64,000 nucleotides of DNA from G965216745 sp965216745. Lineage in GTDB: Bacteria > Pseudomonadota > Alphaproteobacteria > Rickettsiales > Anaplasmataceae. The notes under the pieces were generated by a model that had not been told where the DNA came from, searched no databases, and saw nothing but the letters and a program-made list of their open reading frames with translations. A program made the position numbers and the translations under genes. The stretch is taken from NCBI GenBank assembly GCA_965216745.1, contig OZ244191.1:62001-126000 (forward strand). The letters are read 5' to 3'. The stretch's first letter is position 1. Every line of letters starts with the position of its first letter. Positions 1 through 7,927 of this stretch are shown here, in pieces.

Positions 1-1187
1 ACTCTAACGGCTAGACCAGGGCCTGGGAAGGGATGTCTATTCAACAATTCTGAATCAATCCCAATTTCTGTTCCAAGCAAACGAACTTCGTCTTTAAAAA
101 GTGTACGCAAAGGTTCAATCAAAGATAAACTCATATTTTCTGGAATACCACCAACATTATGGTGAGATTTTATATTTGCCCCAGAAGATGTTTTTCCAGA
201 TTCTATAACATCAGAATATAAGGTACCTTGCATCAAACAATCTGCATCAAAAACTAAGCAATTTCGTTGAAAGCTTTCTATGAATTCCTTACCAATCAAT
301 TTACGCTTTAATTCAGGTTCCTCTATTCCACGTAAAGAGTTAAAAAAACGATCAGATTCATCAAAAATCTCCAAAGGAATATTTAGCGAATCAAAAGCTT
401 TCCGCACACGTTCAACTTCTCCTTTTCTGCCTAAACCTGTATCAATAAACACACATTTGATGTTATCTGGCCCAAGAGTGTCAACTAGCAATTTCGAAGC
501 AACAGTAGAATCAACTCCGCCGCTGACTGCTGCGATAATCTTTTTTCCAGAGCCGCATTTTAATATTTCAGAGCGCGCAGATTCCAAGAAACTACCCACT
601 TTCCAATCTCTTGGAACACCTGAAATATTTAAAAAATTCAATAAAATTTGATCTCCGCATGAGGTATGTGAAACTTCGGGATGGAACTGGATTCCGTATA
701 TTGCTTTATCCTTATGCTTCACTATCTCACAACCTTGATTGTTGTTATTTGAAGCAATCACTTTAAAAACATCTGGAATGCTATAAACGCTATCATTATG
801 ACTTGTCCAAACTATGCTACTATCTGCTATAGAATCCACTATCGAATCTCTATATTCTATATTAATTTTAGATTGACCAAACTCGGAATTATAATTTTTC
901 TTAATCTCGCCTCCAAAATATTCACACAAAAGCTGATGTCCATAGCAAATGCATAGCAATGGCACATCAAGCTCAATTATATCGCGCATGAAATTTCTAA
1001 GACAATCTGAAATTTCTAAAGACTGATCTCCTCCGGAAAGTATTATGGCCGACACCGAGCTTAAATCATACGAAAGCACATCATAATAACTAACGACGCA
1101 TGCAGAGACTTCCCTCTTTCTTATTTTTCGAGCAATTATTTGCGTAAACTGAGAACCGAAATCAATTATTAAAACGTAAGCCTTCAT
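1..1187 (-). CDS. guaA: GMP synthase (glutamine-hydrolysing), 3' end beyond window
   Basis: Makes GMP from XMP, glutamine and ATP in the cytosol. The frame is open from an ATG at 1187 to the left edge, about 395 codons of a family usually near 510-525, so only the C-terminal dimerisation part is missing. The N-terminal class I amidotransferase starts MKAYVLIIDFGSQFTQ, has the nucleophile Cys in ICYGHQ (most relatives have GICYG) and the His-Glu pair in IQFHPE. The ATP pyrophosphatase domain follows with the P-loop SGGVDST and, near the edge, HPFPGPGLAVR. It is last in a minus-strand string after the TrpD-like gene (101-base gap). Identity is clear; only the end is unknown. Confidence 0.96.
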   Translation of the reverse strand, partial: MKAYVLIIDFGSQFTQIIARKIRKREVSACVVSYYDVLSYDLSSVSAIILSGGDQSLEISDCLRNFMRDIIELDVPLLCICYGHQLLCEYFGGEIKKNYNSEFGQSKINIEYRDSIVDSIADSSIVWTSHNDSVYSIPDVFKVIASNNNNQGCEIVKHKDKAIYGIQFHPEVSHTSCGDQILLNFLNISGVPRDWKVGSFLESARSEILKCGSGKKIIAAVSGGVDSTVASKLLVDTLGPDNIKCVFIDTGLGRKGEVERVRKAFDSLNIPLEIFDESDRFFNSLRGIEEPELKRKLIGKEFIESFQRNCLVFDADCLMQGTLYSDVIESGKTSSGANIKSHHNVGGIPENMSLSLIEPLRTLFKDEVRLLGTEIGIDSELLNRHPFPGPGLAVR

Positions 1188-1288
1188 GAACTATTTGAAC
1201 CAAACAAAATAACATTCAAGATTATACTTACAATATTCATTAACACAAACCCTAAAAATATGATTTAAATCTAAGAATAGAATCAAGC

Positions 1289-2200
1289 TTATTTTAAGTA
1301 CATAAGAGCAGATCCAGAATACAAAGCATCAGAGACTAATTCAAATGACGTTCTCCAATCTTTTGTTCCTAAGATAGCATGTGCAGCATATTCTAAAGAA
1401 GCTTTAGTATATACGGAATCGTCACCAGATAAAACTTCAAAAACTTTTTTTATATATAAATCTACATTTGAAGATGGTTTTATAGAAGCGTAGGTGTTGC
1501 AATAATATAAAAACTTAGATCCAAATTCATCTAATAAATATACTCTGGAACCTACAATAGCCTTAATAGGTCTTTTGAATTTGATCACATATTTGTTTAA
1601 TATAGGAAAGATAGAGTCATCAGTTGCAACTATAATTTTTAAATCACAAAAGTTTACAATTGGAACAACAAAATCCATGATTGTTGAAAACTGAAACTCC
1701 TTAAAAATAAAAGCAGAACATCTAACAAAATCATTAACCAACGATGGCAACACAAACTTTATATCTTTATATTCATTGTATTTTCCTAATAATTTCATTT
1801 TGTATGCAATGTCCCATATAGAAATAAAAGGATATACAATATTTGAGCAACTAATAGACACTTTGAAACCACAAGATGCTACTATAATTGCAGCACACAA
1901 AAGAGGAACAACCGAATGAGATTGGGTAGACATCACACATATATCTATTCCATCATTACAATGCTTAGTTCTAGCGCAAATACCACAAATCAATTCTGCT
2001 AATATATCATTTGGTAAATTTTTAAAAGAATGCACAAACCATGCAATCTGCGCAGGAGTTGCACCCCCCTTGGATATGATTGAAATAATTTCTTCCAAGT
2101 CTGAGGAGGAAATATTAGTGCTATCACCTGAAATTTGCTTCATATACTTATGTATCTTGGTAGAAGACAATAATTGTAGAGGTAGCTTTGTATAAATCAT
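1289..2200 (-). CDS. Degenerate TrpD/TrpD2-family protein (anthranilate phosphoribosyltransferase fold)
   Basis: 303 residues that follow the TrpD layout. An N-terminal helical part (about 32-75) has KGGATPAQIAWFVHSFK, matching the family's 'G..tp.Q.aafl.a.r' signature. A core follows, and the C-terminus (ASLEYAAHAILG ... DALYSGSALMYL) matches the family's 'NAA..L ... i.sGkAl..L'. The phosphoribosyl-binding GTGGD loop is absent; the equivalent stretch (about 87-98) reads ICVMSTQSHSVV. Catalysis as an anthranilate phosphoribosyltransferase is therefore unlikely, and no other trp gene is nearby. TrpD2/YbiB proteins also lack this loop and bind nucleic acid, so that is an alternative. It starts 9 bases after the FliK-like stop, with AGAGA as ribosome site, so it is probably co-transcribed with fliK and flhB. 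Confidence 0.6.
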   Translation of the reverse strand: MIYTKLPLQLLSSTKIHKYMKQISGDSTNISSSDLEEIISIISKGGATPAQIAWFVHSFKNLPNDILAELICGICARTKHCNDGIDICVMSTQSHSVVPLLCAAIIVASCGFKVSISCSNIVYPFISIWDIAYKMKLLGKYNEYKDIKFVLPSLVNDFVRCSAFIFKEFQFSTIMDFVVPIVNFCDLKIIVATDDSIFPILNKYVIKFKRPIKAIVGSRVYLLDEFGSKFLYYCNTYASIKPSSNVDLYIKKVFEVLSGDDSVYTKASLEYAAHAILGTKDWRTSFELVSDALYSGSALMYLK

Positions 2201-2209
2201 AATATCTCT

Positions 2210-3595
2210 TCACACAACATAATTTAAAAGATTGCTCTGTTTTGCTAATTTAGAATCTACACTAACTCTAACATCAATATTGGTGAACCCAATATTACTT
2301 AGCTCTGATTTAATTAAATCAACATCCACAATTGATGCAATTTCATCAGAAGCAGAATCTATCTCTACTCCTGCAACATCATTGCTTTTAAGTTTAAGCT
2401 TCAAACTCAAATCACCTAATTCAAATAAATTAAGGTGTACCGACATATTCATCATTCCATTACGTATACAAAATTTAACTCTATCCATAAACTCTTGCAC
2501 TAATGCATCAAAATTAACTGTTCTTGAGATCACATTGTTTGCTTGAAATTTTGTCTCTAAAGGATTAGTTTTTTCATCAATAGGAATATAAACATCTTTA
2601 AAAGCGGCATCTTCTATCTGCTCAATAACAAATTCCTTTTCTTGTTGTTCAAACAATTGCATATCATCATATATTTTTTGATCAAAAACATATTTTGATT
2701 TATCTAACTTAACAAGCGATGTGTAATATTTAGAATAACCTGTATCATCATACGAAAGAAAATCCTTATCTATAACATAATCATCGTATTTATTATAAGA
2801 TGTATCTTGATAAGAACTGCCCAAAGATTTTTTTAACCTTAGATTCAATATTCCCCCAGATTGCTCTGATTCAGGATATCTTAAATCAACATCAATTCGC
2901 ACATTTTCTAGGGAATATAAATCATGAAAATCAACTTGATATTGATCAAAAGTGGAATATATGTTCTCAACATTTGATTGATATTCATCAAGAGTGGAAT
3001 TTACGTTTTTCAAATTTGATTCTATTGTAAGCAAATTTTGTTCAACTATAATATTATTTTCATAATAATAATTATCTTTGTATATAAAATAATACTCATC
3101 ATTATTTTGTGCTGTAGGTACAATATCAGATTGGCTGTAATTATTAGATTGACCTTTATTATCTTCAATTGGAATATCACCAATGTCATGATTCATATTA
3201 GATTCAAACAAGCGCCCAAATGAAGAAATAGACAAAACCTCAGGGTTGTAAGATTTGTTGTCCTTTGAATGAAAATTTACTTGCTTTGACTCGCTTCCAA
3301 CATTTTCATAACTAAATTCATCTTGTTTTTGTGTAATATATGATTCCAAATCACTTACACCATCATGAATAAGATTCTCATTTGAGATTCCCAATTGATT
3401 TGATGTAATTGAAGATTCTGAAGGAATATAAGAAATATTTTCTGTTCCTATTTCGTTGATAGACTTTGAAGGTTCATCTTGTAAGCGCTCTTGAATCAAA
3501 AATGCAAATATTCCAATTTCTAGATTATTTTGATTAGTTTTCTCTTTTTCGTATATTAGTTCTGAAGATGATGTAGCTATATCAGTCAATTCCAT
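2210..3595 (-). CDS. fliK: Flagellar hook-length control-like protein (FliK candidate)
   Basis: A long, poorly conserved acidic, Asn/Ser/Tyr-rich N-terminal region (about 1-345) is followed by about 100 residues resembling the FliK C-terminal domain: MNMSVHLNLFELGDLSLKLK, then a strand rich in Val/Glu/Ile and LIKSELSNIGFTNIDVRVSV. FliK measures hook length and acts on FlhB to switch export specificity; an flhB gene lies just upstream in the same direction, which supports the call. A TTG at 3607 would add four residues; the ATG at 3595 is preferred. No signal peptide or membrane segment is seen. The N-terminal part carries an imperfect 14-residue duplication. The domain assignment is by pattern only. 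Confidence 0.5.
   Translation of the reverse strand: MELTDIATSSSELIYEKEKTNQNNLEIGIFAFLIQERLQDEPSKSINEIGTENISYIPSESSITSNQLGISNENLIHDGVSDLESYITQKQDEFSYENVGSESKQVNFHSKDNKSYNPEVLSISSFGRLFESNMNHDIGDIPIEDNKGQSNNYSQSDIVPTAQNNDEYYFIYKDNYYYENNIIVEQNLLTIESNLKNVNSTLDEYQSNVENIYSTFDQYQVDFHDLYSLENVRIDVDLRYPESEQSGGILNLRLKKSLGSSYQDTSYNKYDDYVIDKDFLSYDDTGYSKYYTSLVKLDKSKYVFDQKIYDDMQLFEQQEKEFVIEQIEDAAFKDVYIPIDEKTNPLETKFQANNVISRTVNFDALVQEFMDRVKFCIRNGMMNMSVHLNLFELGDLSLKLKLKSNDVAGVEIDSASDEIASIVDVDLIKSELSNIGFTNIDVRVSVDSKLAKQSNLLNYVV
2912..2995 (-). repeat. Imperfect 42-base tandem duplication inside the FliK-like gene
   Basis: Two adjacent 42-base units (2912-2953 and 2954-2995) encode the related segments STLDEYQSNVENIY and STFDQYQVDFHDLY. 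They are in frame and lie in the variable N-terminal part of the FliK-like protein. Confidence 0.6.
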
Positions 3596-3716
3596 GAAGC
3601 AAACCAAATAATTGTAACATATAGCATTATATTGATATTGGCATAGAGTTCAATGGCTCAACAATCAAGTTTCAAATGCAATGATAAACTAGATAGAAAA
3701 TAGATAGCAAATCAAG

Positions 3717-4766
3717 CTATTGATTGGTAGATTTGTTGCGTAAATTGTATAAGTACCTAACTATTTCAGCGACCGCTCTATAGAATTTTTCATGAATATA
3801 AGCTCCTATTTTTACTTCATCATATATAGCTCTAGCCAAAATCTTATTCTGAACAACAAAAATAGAATTTTCATAAGCAATTTTCTTTATCTTTAATGCC
3901 AAATAATTTTGCCCTTTTCCAACAACTTTAGGAGCCGGCATACTTGAATCATACTTTAGAGCTACAGCGTAATGGTCTGGATTTACTATAACAAAATCTG
4001 CCGATTCCACATTTTGAAGACTTGTTATCAGGTTTTGTGTGCGAAGTTTGCGCAATTTAGATTTAATCTCAGGGTTTCCTTCAGAATCTTTAAACTCTTG
4101 TTTTACTTCTTCTTTGGTCATCTTTAGGCTGTCGATAAAACTCATTCTTTTGTATAAAACATCTAAGACGGCAACAAAAAATAAACATATAATCGTTTTA
4201 ACCAAAAAGCTTTTTATTAATTGCCAAAAAAACAAACAACTGTCATATAGCTCAACAAGGTAGGAATTAGATATTATTTTAAAATTTGAAGAAATCACAA
4301 AATATAGCACACACATAACAATCGATATCTTCATTACAGAATTTAATAATTCCATTAAAGATTGAGTTGAAAACAATCGCTTTAGCCCAGAACCAATAGA
4401 GATCTTGCTTACACTTGGCATGATAGGCGTCATTGAAACATGAAAACCAGTTTGTAACACATTACCAAACATAGCAAAAAATAAAAATGTAATACCAATT
4501 GGAAAAGCAAACAATTTAACACACAAAATAACAACTTCATAAAGCAGTTCTCTTGTTTGGACTAAATCACCAGCAGATTCAAAAATTGTTTTCAAATTTA
4601 AGGCTATTTCCCTAGAAGAATCGGGAATGTACCAGGCGCAAGATATAATATACGCTAGTGTCATAATAAAACTGAGAAACTCTTTTGAATGCGGGAAACT
4701 TCCCTTACTTTTAGTTTCATCAATTTTCTTCTGGGTCGGCTGTTCTGTTTTTTGCTGGTCAGTCAC
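3717..4766 (-). CDS. flhB: Flagellar type III export switch protein FlhB
   Basis: Inner-membrane component of the flagellar export gate; its cytoplasmic domain self-cleaves and sets substrate specificity. 349 residues, near the family length. It opens with TDQQKTEQPTQKKIDETKSKG (the 'kTE.pT.kk..dar.kGq' signature), has four hydrophobic segments (about 27-47, 85-110, 140-160, 185-205), and a cytoplasmic domain with YAVALKYDSSMPAPKVVGKG and LARAIYDEVKIG. The cleavage motif is NPDH instead of NPTH; the Asn and Pro that flank the scissile bond are kept. The start is GTG, inside the pdhB stop (GTGACTGA), with AAAGAG just upstream, so translation is probably coupled to pdhB. A non-flagellar YscU relative is possible, but the FliK-like neighbour favours FlhB. 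Confidence 0.9.
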   Translation of the reverse strand: MTDQQKTEQPTQKKIDETKSKGSFPHSKEFLSFIMTLAYIISCAWYIPDSSREIALNLKTIFESAGDLVQTRELLYEVVILCVKLFAFPIGITFLFFAMFGNVLQTGFHVSMTPIMPSVSKISIGSGLKRLFSTQSLMELLNSVMKISIVMCVLYFVISSNFKIISNSYLVELYDSCLFFWQLIKSFLVKTIICLFFVAVLDVLYKRMSFIDSLKMTKEEVKQEFKDSEGNPEIKSKLRKLRTQNLITSLQNVESADFVIVNPDHYAVALKYDSSMPAPKVVGKGQNYLALKIKKIAYENSIFVVQNKILARAIYDEVKIGAYIHEKFYRAVAEIVRYLYNLRNKSTNQ

Positions 4767-5742
4767 AAACTCTTTTTACACATTCTATTATATCCTCAGT
4801 TGAGGGTAGAGCCAGAGATTCCAGTGGCTTAGAATATGGTAGAGGAACATCTTTTGCAGTAACTCTCATGACAGGAGCATCAAGATAATCAAAAGCTTCT
4901 TCCATTACAATAGCCGAAATTTCAGCGCCTATTCCACAAAATGGCCATCCCTCTTCAACACATACCAATCTGTTTGTTTTTTTTAACGAAGCAATTATTG
5001 TATCAGTATCTATAGGCCTCAATGTTCTTAAGTCTATTAGCTCTACACTTATACCTTCCGATTCCAATTTCTTAACAGCCTCAATAGAATGTTTGACACA
5101 CAAAGAAAAGGTAATCAAAGTAACGTCATTGCCTTTTTTCACTATCCTAGCTTTTCCAATTTCAACCAAATAATTCTCACCAAATTTTTCTTCTTCTACT
5201 TCATGAGACAATCCATACGCAACTTCATTTTCCAAGAAAATCACAGGAGAAGGATCACGTATTGCAGATTTTAGAAGTCCTTTATAATCATCAGCAAAAT
5301 AAGGAGCTACAACTTTAAGCCCAGGCACGTGAGAGTACCACGAAGCGTAACATTGAGAATGTTGAGCAGCAACTCCTGCAGCGGCTCCGTTTGGGCCACG
5401 AAAAACTATGGGGCACTTAACTTGTCCATCAGACATATAATTGGTTTTAGCAGCAGAATTTATAACATGGTCTATTGCTTGCATAGAAAAATTAAAAGAC
5501 ATAAACTCCACTACTGGTCTCAAGCCTGCAAAAGCAGAACCTACTCCAACTCCCGAAAAACCATATTCCGATATTGGTGTATCAACAACTCTACGAGCCC
5601 CAAATTTCTGTAAAAGACCTTGGGTAACTTTATAAGCACCTTGATATTCAGCAACTTCTTCTCCAATAATAAAAACGGAACCATCTCTTTCCATCTCCTC
5701 AAATAAAGCTTTATTTAAAGCATCTCTAACAACAACTTCCAT
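4759..5742 (-). CDS. pdhB: Pyruvate dehydrogenase E1 component, beta subunit
   Basis: With E1-alpha it decarboxylates pyruvate using thiamine diphosphate and reductively acetylates lipoyl groups on E2. 327 residues, full length for the short alphaproteobacterial/mitochondrial type without an N-terminal lipoyl domain. The thiamine-binding region has IGEEVAEYQGAYKVTQGL, then DTPISEYGFSGVGVGSAFAG and FRGPNGAAAGVAAQHSQ; the C-terminal transketolase-like domain ends in VTAKDVPLPYSKPLE. The alpha subunit is not in the window. It is the first gene of the minus-strand string that continues into flhB. Confidence 0.96.
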   Translation of the reverse strand: MEVVVRDALNKALFEEMERDGSVFIIGEEVAEYQGAYKVTQGLLQKFGARRVVDTPISEYGFSGVGVGSAFAGLRPVVEFMSFNFSMQAIDHVINSAAKTNYMSDGQVKCPIVFRGPNGAAAGVAAQHSQCYASWYSHVPGLKVVAPYFADDYKGLLKSAIRDPSPVIFLENEVAYGLSHEVEEEKFGENYLVEIGKARIVKKGNDVTLITFSLCVKHSIEAVKKLESEGISVELIDLRTLRPIDTDTIIASLKKTNRLVCVEEGWPFCGIGAEISAIVMEEAFDYLDAPVMRVTAKDVPLPYSKPLESLALPSTEDIIECVKRVCD

Positions 5743-5837
5743 GGCACTTGATAAATAACGTACATATCATATAAGTACAGTTTTAAAGACAGCATATCAA
5801 TAGGAACTCAACATCAAATGATCAATGAGGTAAATCA

Positions 5838-6137
5838 ATGAGAAAAATAAAACGAATTAATGCTATAATAACATCATTATTAATAATCACAGGATTGAAT
5901 TTTGGATTTCAAATTTTCTTTGGTCATAATGGATTATTGCACATGAAAGAAGTCAAAAAATTGCATATTTCAGAGAAACAACGACTAGAGCAACTAATCA
6001 ATAATCTAAATTCTTTGCAAAACAAAGTTAATGGACTTGATGACAATAATCCCGATTTAGATTTAGTAGAAGAACAATTGAGAAAACATGGCTACACATT
6101 TAAAGATGAAAGTGTGATATTTGTGCGAAATATATAA
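5838..6137 (+). CDS. ftsB: FtsB/DivIC-family septum formation initiator
   Basis: Small bitopic membrane protein of the divisome. 99 residues: a short basic N-terminus, one membrane helix (about 9-28), GHNGLLHMKEVKKL (matching the family's 'G..Gl....l...'), a coiled coil (about 38-68) and the family ending DLDLVEEQLRKHGY..KDESVIF. A good ribosome site (TGAGG, 7-base spacing) precedes the ATG. It is divergent from pdhB; in many alphaproteobacteria a DivIC-like gene sits next to the pyruvate dehydrogenase genes, which agrees with this place. Confidence 0.75.
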   Translation: MRKIKRINAIITSLLIITGLNFGFQIFFGHNGLLHMKEVKKLHISEKQRLEQLINNLNSLQNKVNGLDDNNPDLDLVEEQLRKHGYTFKDESVIFVRNI

Positions 6138-6708
6138 AAACAAAAAACTAAAAATCTTTATAATAAAATAATAGTCAACAAATATCACAATCAATCCAAA
6201 GTGATGAATAAATATCACATATGAATATATCAAGCACAAAAACCCCGATGTTGACAGAATCAATCTACCTTGAATTGAATATTTCTTCTTATACACCAAA
6301 ACAAATCATTACATAACTGGGACGAAAGCATTATTAATAGTGTTGTTTGCAAGCATATAACTCAATCTTGAACTGCGAAGAAACAAACATAAAACCATCC
6401 GGTTGATTTAGTTAATATTTACATGCGAAACCAAAACAATGAAGCTGTGGTGTAAAAGAGCTAACTGAAATCAATCATTGATTGTGACAAACGCAACAAT
6501 ATAAAAATATCACAATTATTGGAAATAATCACTGAAGTTGGAAGAAATAAGCAAACAAACTCATCTGATAGGACTTAGATAAACTTGATTAAAACAAATA
6601 ATAAAATCAACTTATTCAATGCTCATAGTTAAAAACATAAATAAACTTAAATTGAATCACGATTAATGTTTTAAAAACAATTAATAAAACGAGATGAACA
6701 GTAATAAA

Positions 6709-6948
6709 TCAAGCAAGTACAGATAGACAAGGTTGAGAAATTAAAAATTCAAAATAAAAGCAATTGACAAAATATATGATAAAACAGATTTTTTGCAATT
6801 CCATCAATATATATTGGGAGCAATACAAACCTAAAACTGATATTGGATTATTAATAGTAATCTTGTATAAAAGTCCAATAACCTTCCCTTCGCTCTGTAA
6901 ATATATTGCTAAACCTAATACAAGAAATAATATCTTAAGTGCAGTCAA
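6709..6948 (-). CDS. Doubtful small hydrophobic ORF
   Basis: 79 codons with two or three hydrophobic stretches (FLVLGLAIYL, ISVLGLYCSQYIL, ICFIIYFVNCF). No family is recognised and no clear ribosome site is seen. In AT-rich sequence hydrophobic frames arise easily by chance, so this may not be a gene. It is recorded only because it is the longest frame in the middle of the gene-poor region. Confidence 0.15.
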   Translation of the reverse strand: MTALKILFLVLGLAIYLQSEGKVIGLLYKITINNPISVLGLYCSQYILMELQKICFIIYFVNCFYFEFLISQPCLSVLA

Positions 6949-7287
6949 CCAAGCAACAAAGTAAATAAAATCAAACTTAAAACCATCTCTACTAGTCCAT
7001 TTACAAAATTAATTGAAACACATGGTTGCTACTATAGCTTGAACAAACAAAAATTCACTACTATACTGTTAGTCTTTCAATCTTTCAAAAGAATATATTT
7101 AAAGTATAAATGCCAGAATTATTAGTCTGAATATTTTATTTACACCCATTCAATACCAATAGTAACTCCACTAATATCTCTAAGTTTCCTTGAGCGAATG
7201 TCAAATTTCAAGAAATGTTAACCAAATCTAAATATACAAATTTATTGATGGAATCAATAAATCAAACAAAGTTGAAGATTTATTTAA

Positions 7288-7775
7288 AAACCTAAAATAG
7301 AATTCAACAAAGAAGAATTTAAAAATCCATTTGAAGTTCTACAATCAGATGACAAAAAAATCCTCTTTCTATCAATTATGATTATTCTGAATCGCTTGCA
7401 AAGCTTTTATCAATTGAATACAAATTGTTAGATTTTGAAATGTAATGTAAAAAGAAAGTGATATACTATCATGGTGAAATTCCTATAGTCTACAGCGCGG
7501 AACAACCACTAGATCAATACACAAAAAGATAAGTTAAAAAAGCAACAATCAGACATTTATCTTACATAAGATATCGTATTGCAGTACAGAAATGTTTGTT
7601 TTATTTATTATATGAATCATAAAAATGAATAATTGCCACGTCATATATCAATGATATCAGCAAGATCATCAATCAGATGATACCTAAATTCAATCTCAAA
7701 TGACACGGAATTGAATGTATCTTTGTGTCTGAAAACAGTAATATAAATACTAAGATCATATATTTAGATAGATGA
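7288..7775 (+). pseudogene. Decayed coding remnant, function unknown
   Basis: Read in one frame from 7288 the sequence gives KPKIEFNKEEFKNPFEVLQS. At the A7 run (7354-7360) the sense continues in another frame as NPLSINYDYSESLAKLLSIE, then YKLLDFEM, a TAA at 7443, and KKKVIYYHGEIPIVYSAEQP before another TAA at 7530. The same frame goes on with peptide-like content through stops at 7620, 7626 and later to 7775. The amino-acid composition looks like coding sequence, unlike random AT-rich DNA. No family was recognised. The calls of frame and extent are inference. Confidence 0.4.
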
Positions 7776-7864
7776 TAAAAAAAAGTCACACATAAAACGC
7801 TTTTGTTTCGCAAAACATATATAAACCAAAATTAAATTTATATACATTTAGATTTTTTATACAT

Positions 7865-7893
7865 TTGCTAACGAACATAAAACGTGTTATTAA
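7865..7893 (+). promoter_or_regulatory. Possible sigma-70-type promoter for the orphan membrane protein
   Basis: TTGCTA (7865-7870), 17-base spacer, TATTAA (7888-7893), ending 34 bases before the ATG at 7928. Such matches are common in AT-rich sequence. Confidence 0.3.
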
Positions 7894-7927
7894 TAGTCAT
7901 GTTAAATCCCATAATTGAGTTTGTAAG

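Larger units (their letters stand above)
6138..7927. other. Gene-poor region, about 1.8 kb, with decayed coding remnants
   Basis: No intact convincing gene was found between the ftsB-like gene and the orphan membrane protein. The only longer frames are short and low in complexity; one candidate on the minus strand (6709-6948) and one broken frame (7288-7775) are listed separately. The stretch 6430-6600 also gives short peptide-like runs broken by stops. The simplest reading is one or more genes lost by reductive decay. No tRNA, terminator or repeat was recognised here. Confidence 0.6.

Noticed and set aside
280..651. Plus-strand frame of 123 codons at the left edge
   Set aside because: It lies opposite guaA, whose protein sequence is unambiguous; the frame is a shadow.
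6138..7927. Possible stable RNA (RNase P RNA, tmRNA or 4.5S RNA) in the gene-poor region
   Set aside because: No conserved core motifs or GC-richer structured segment was recognised.
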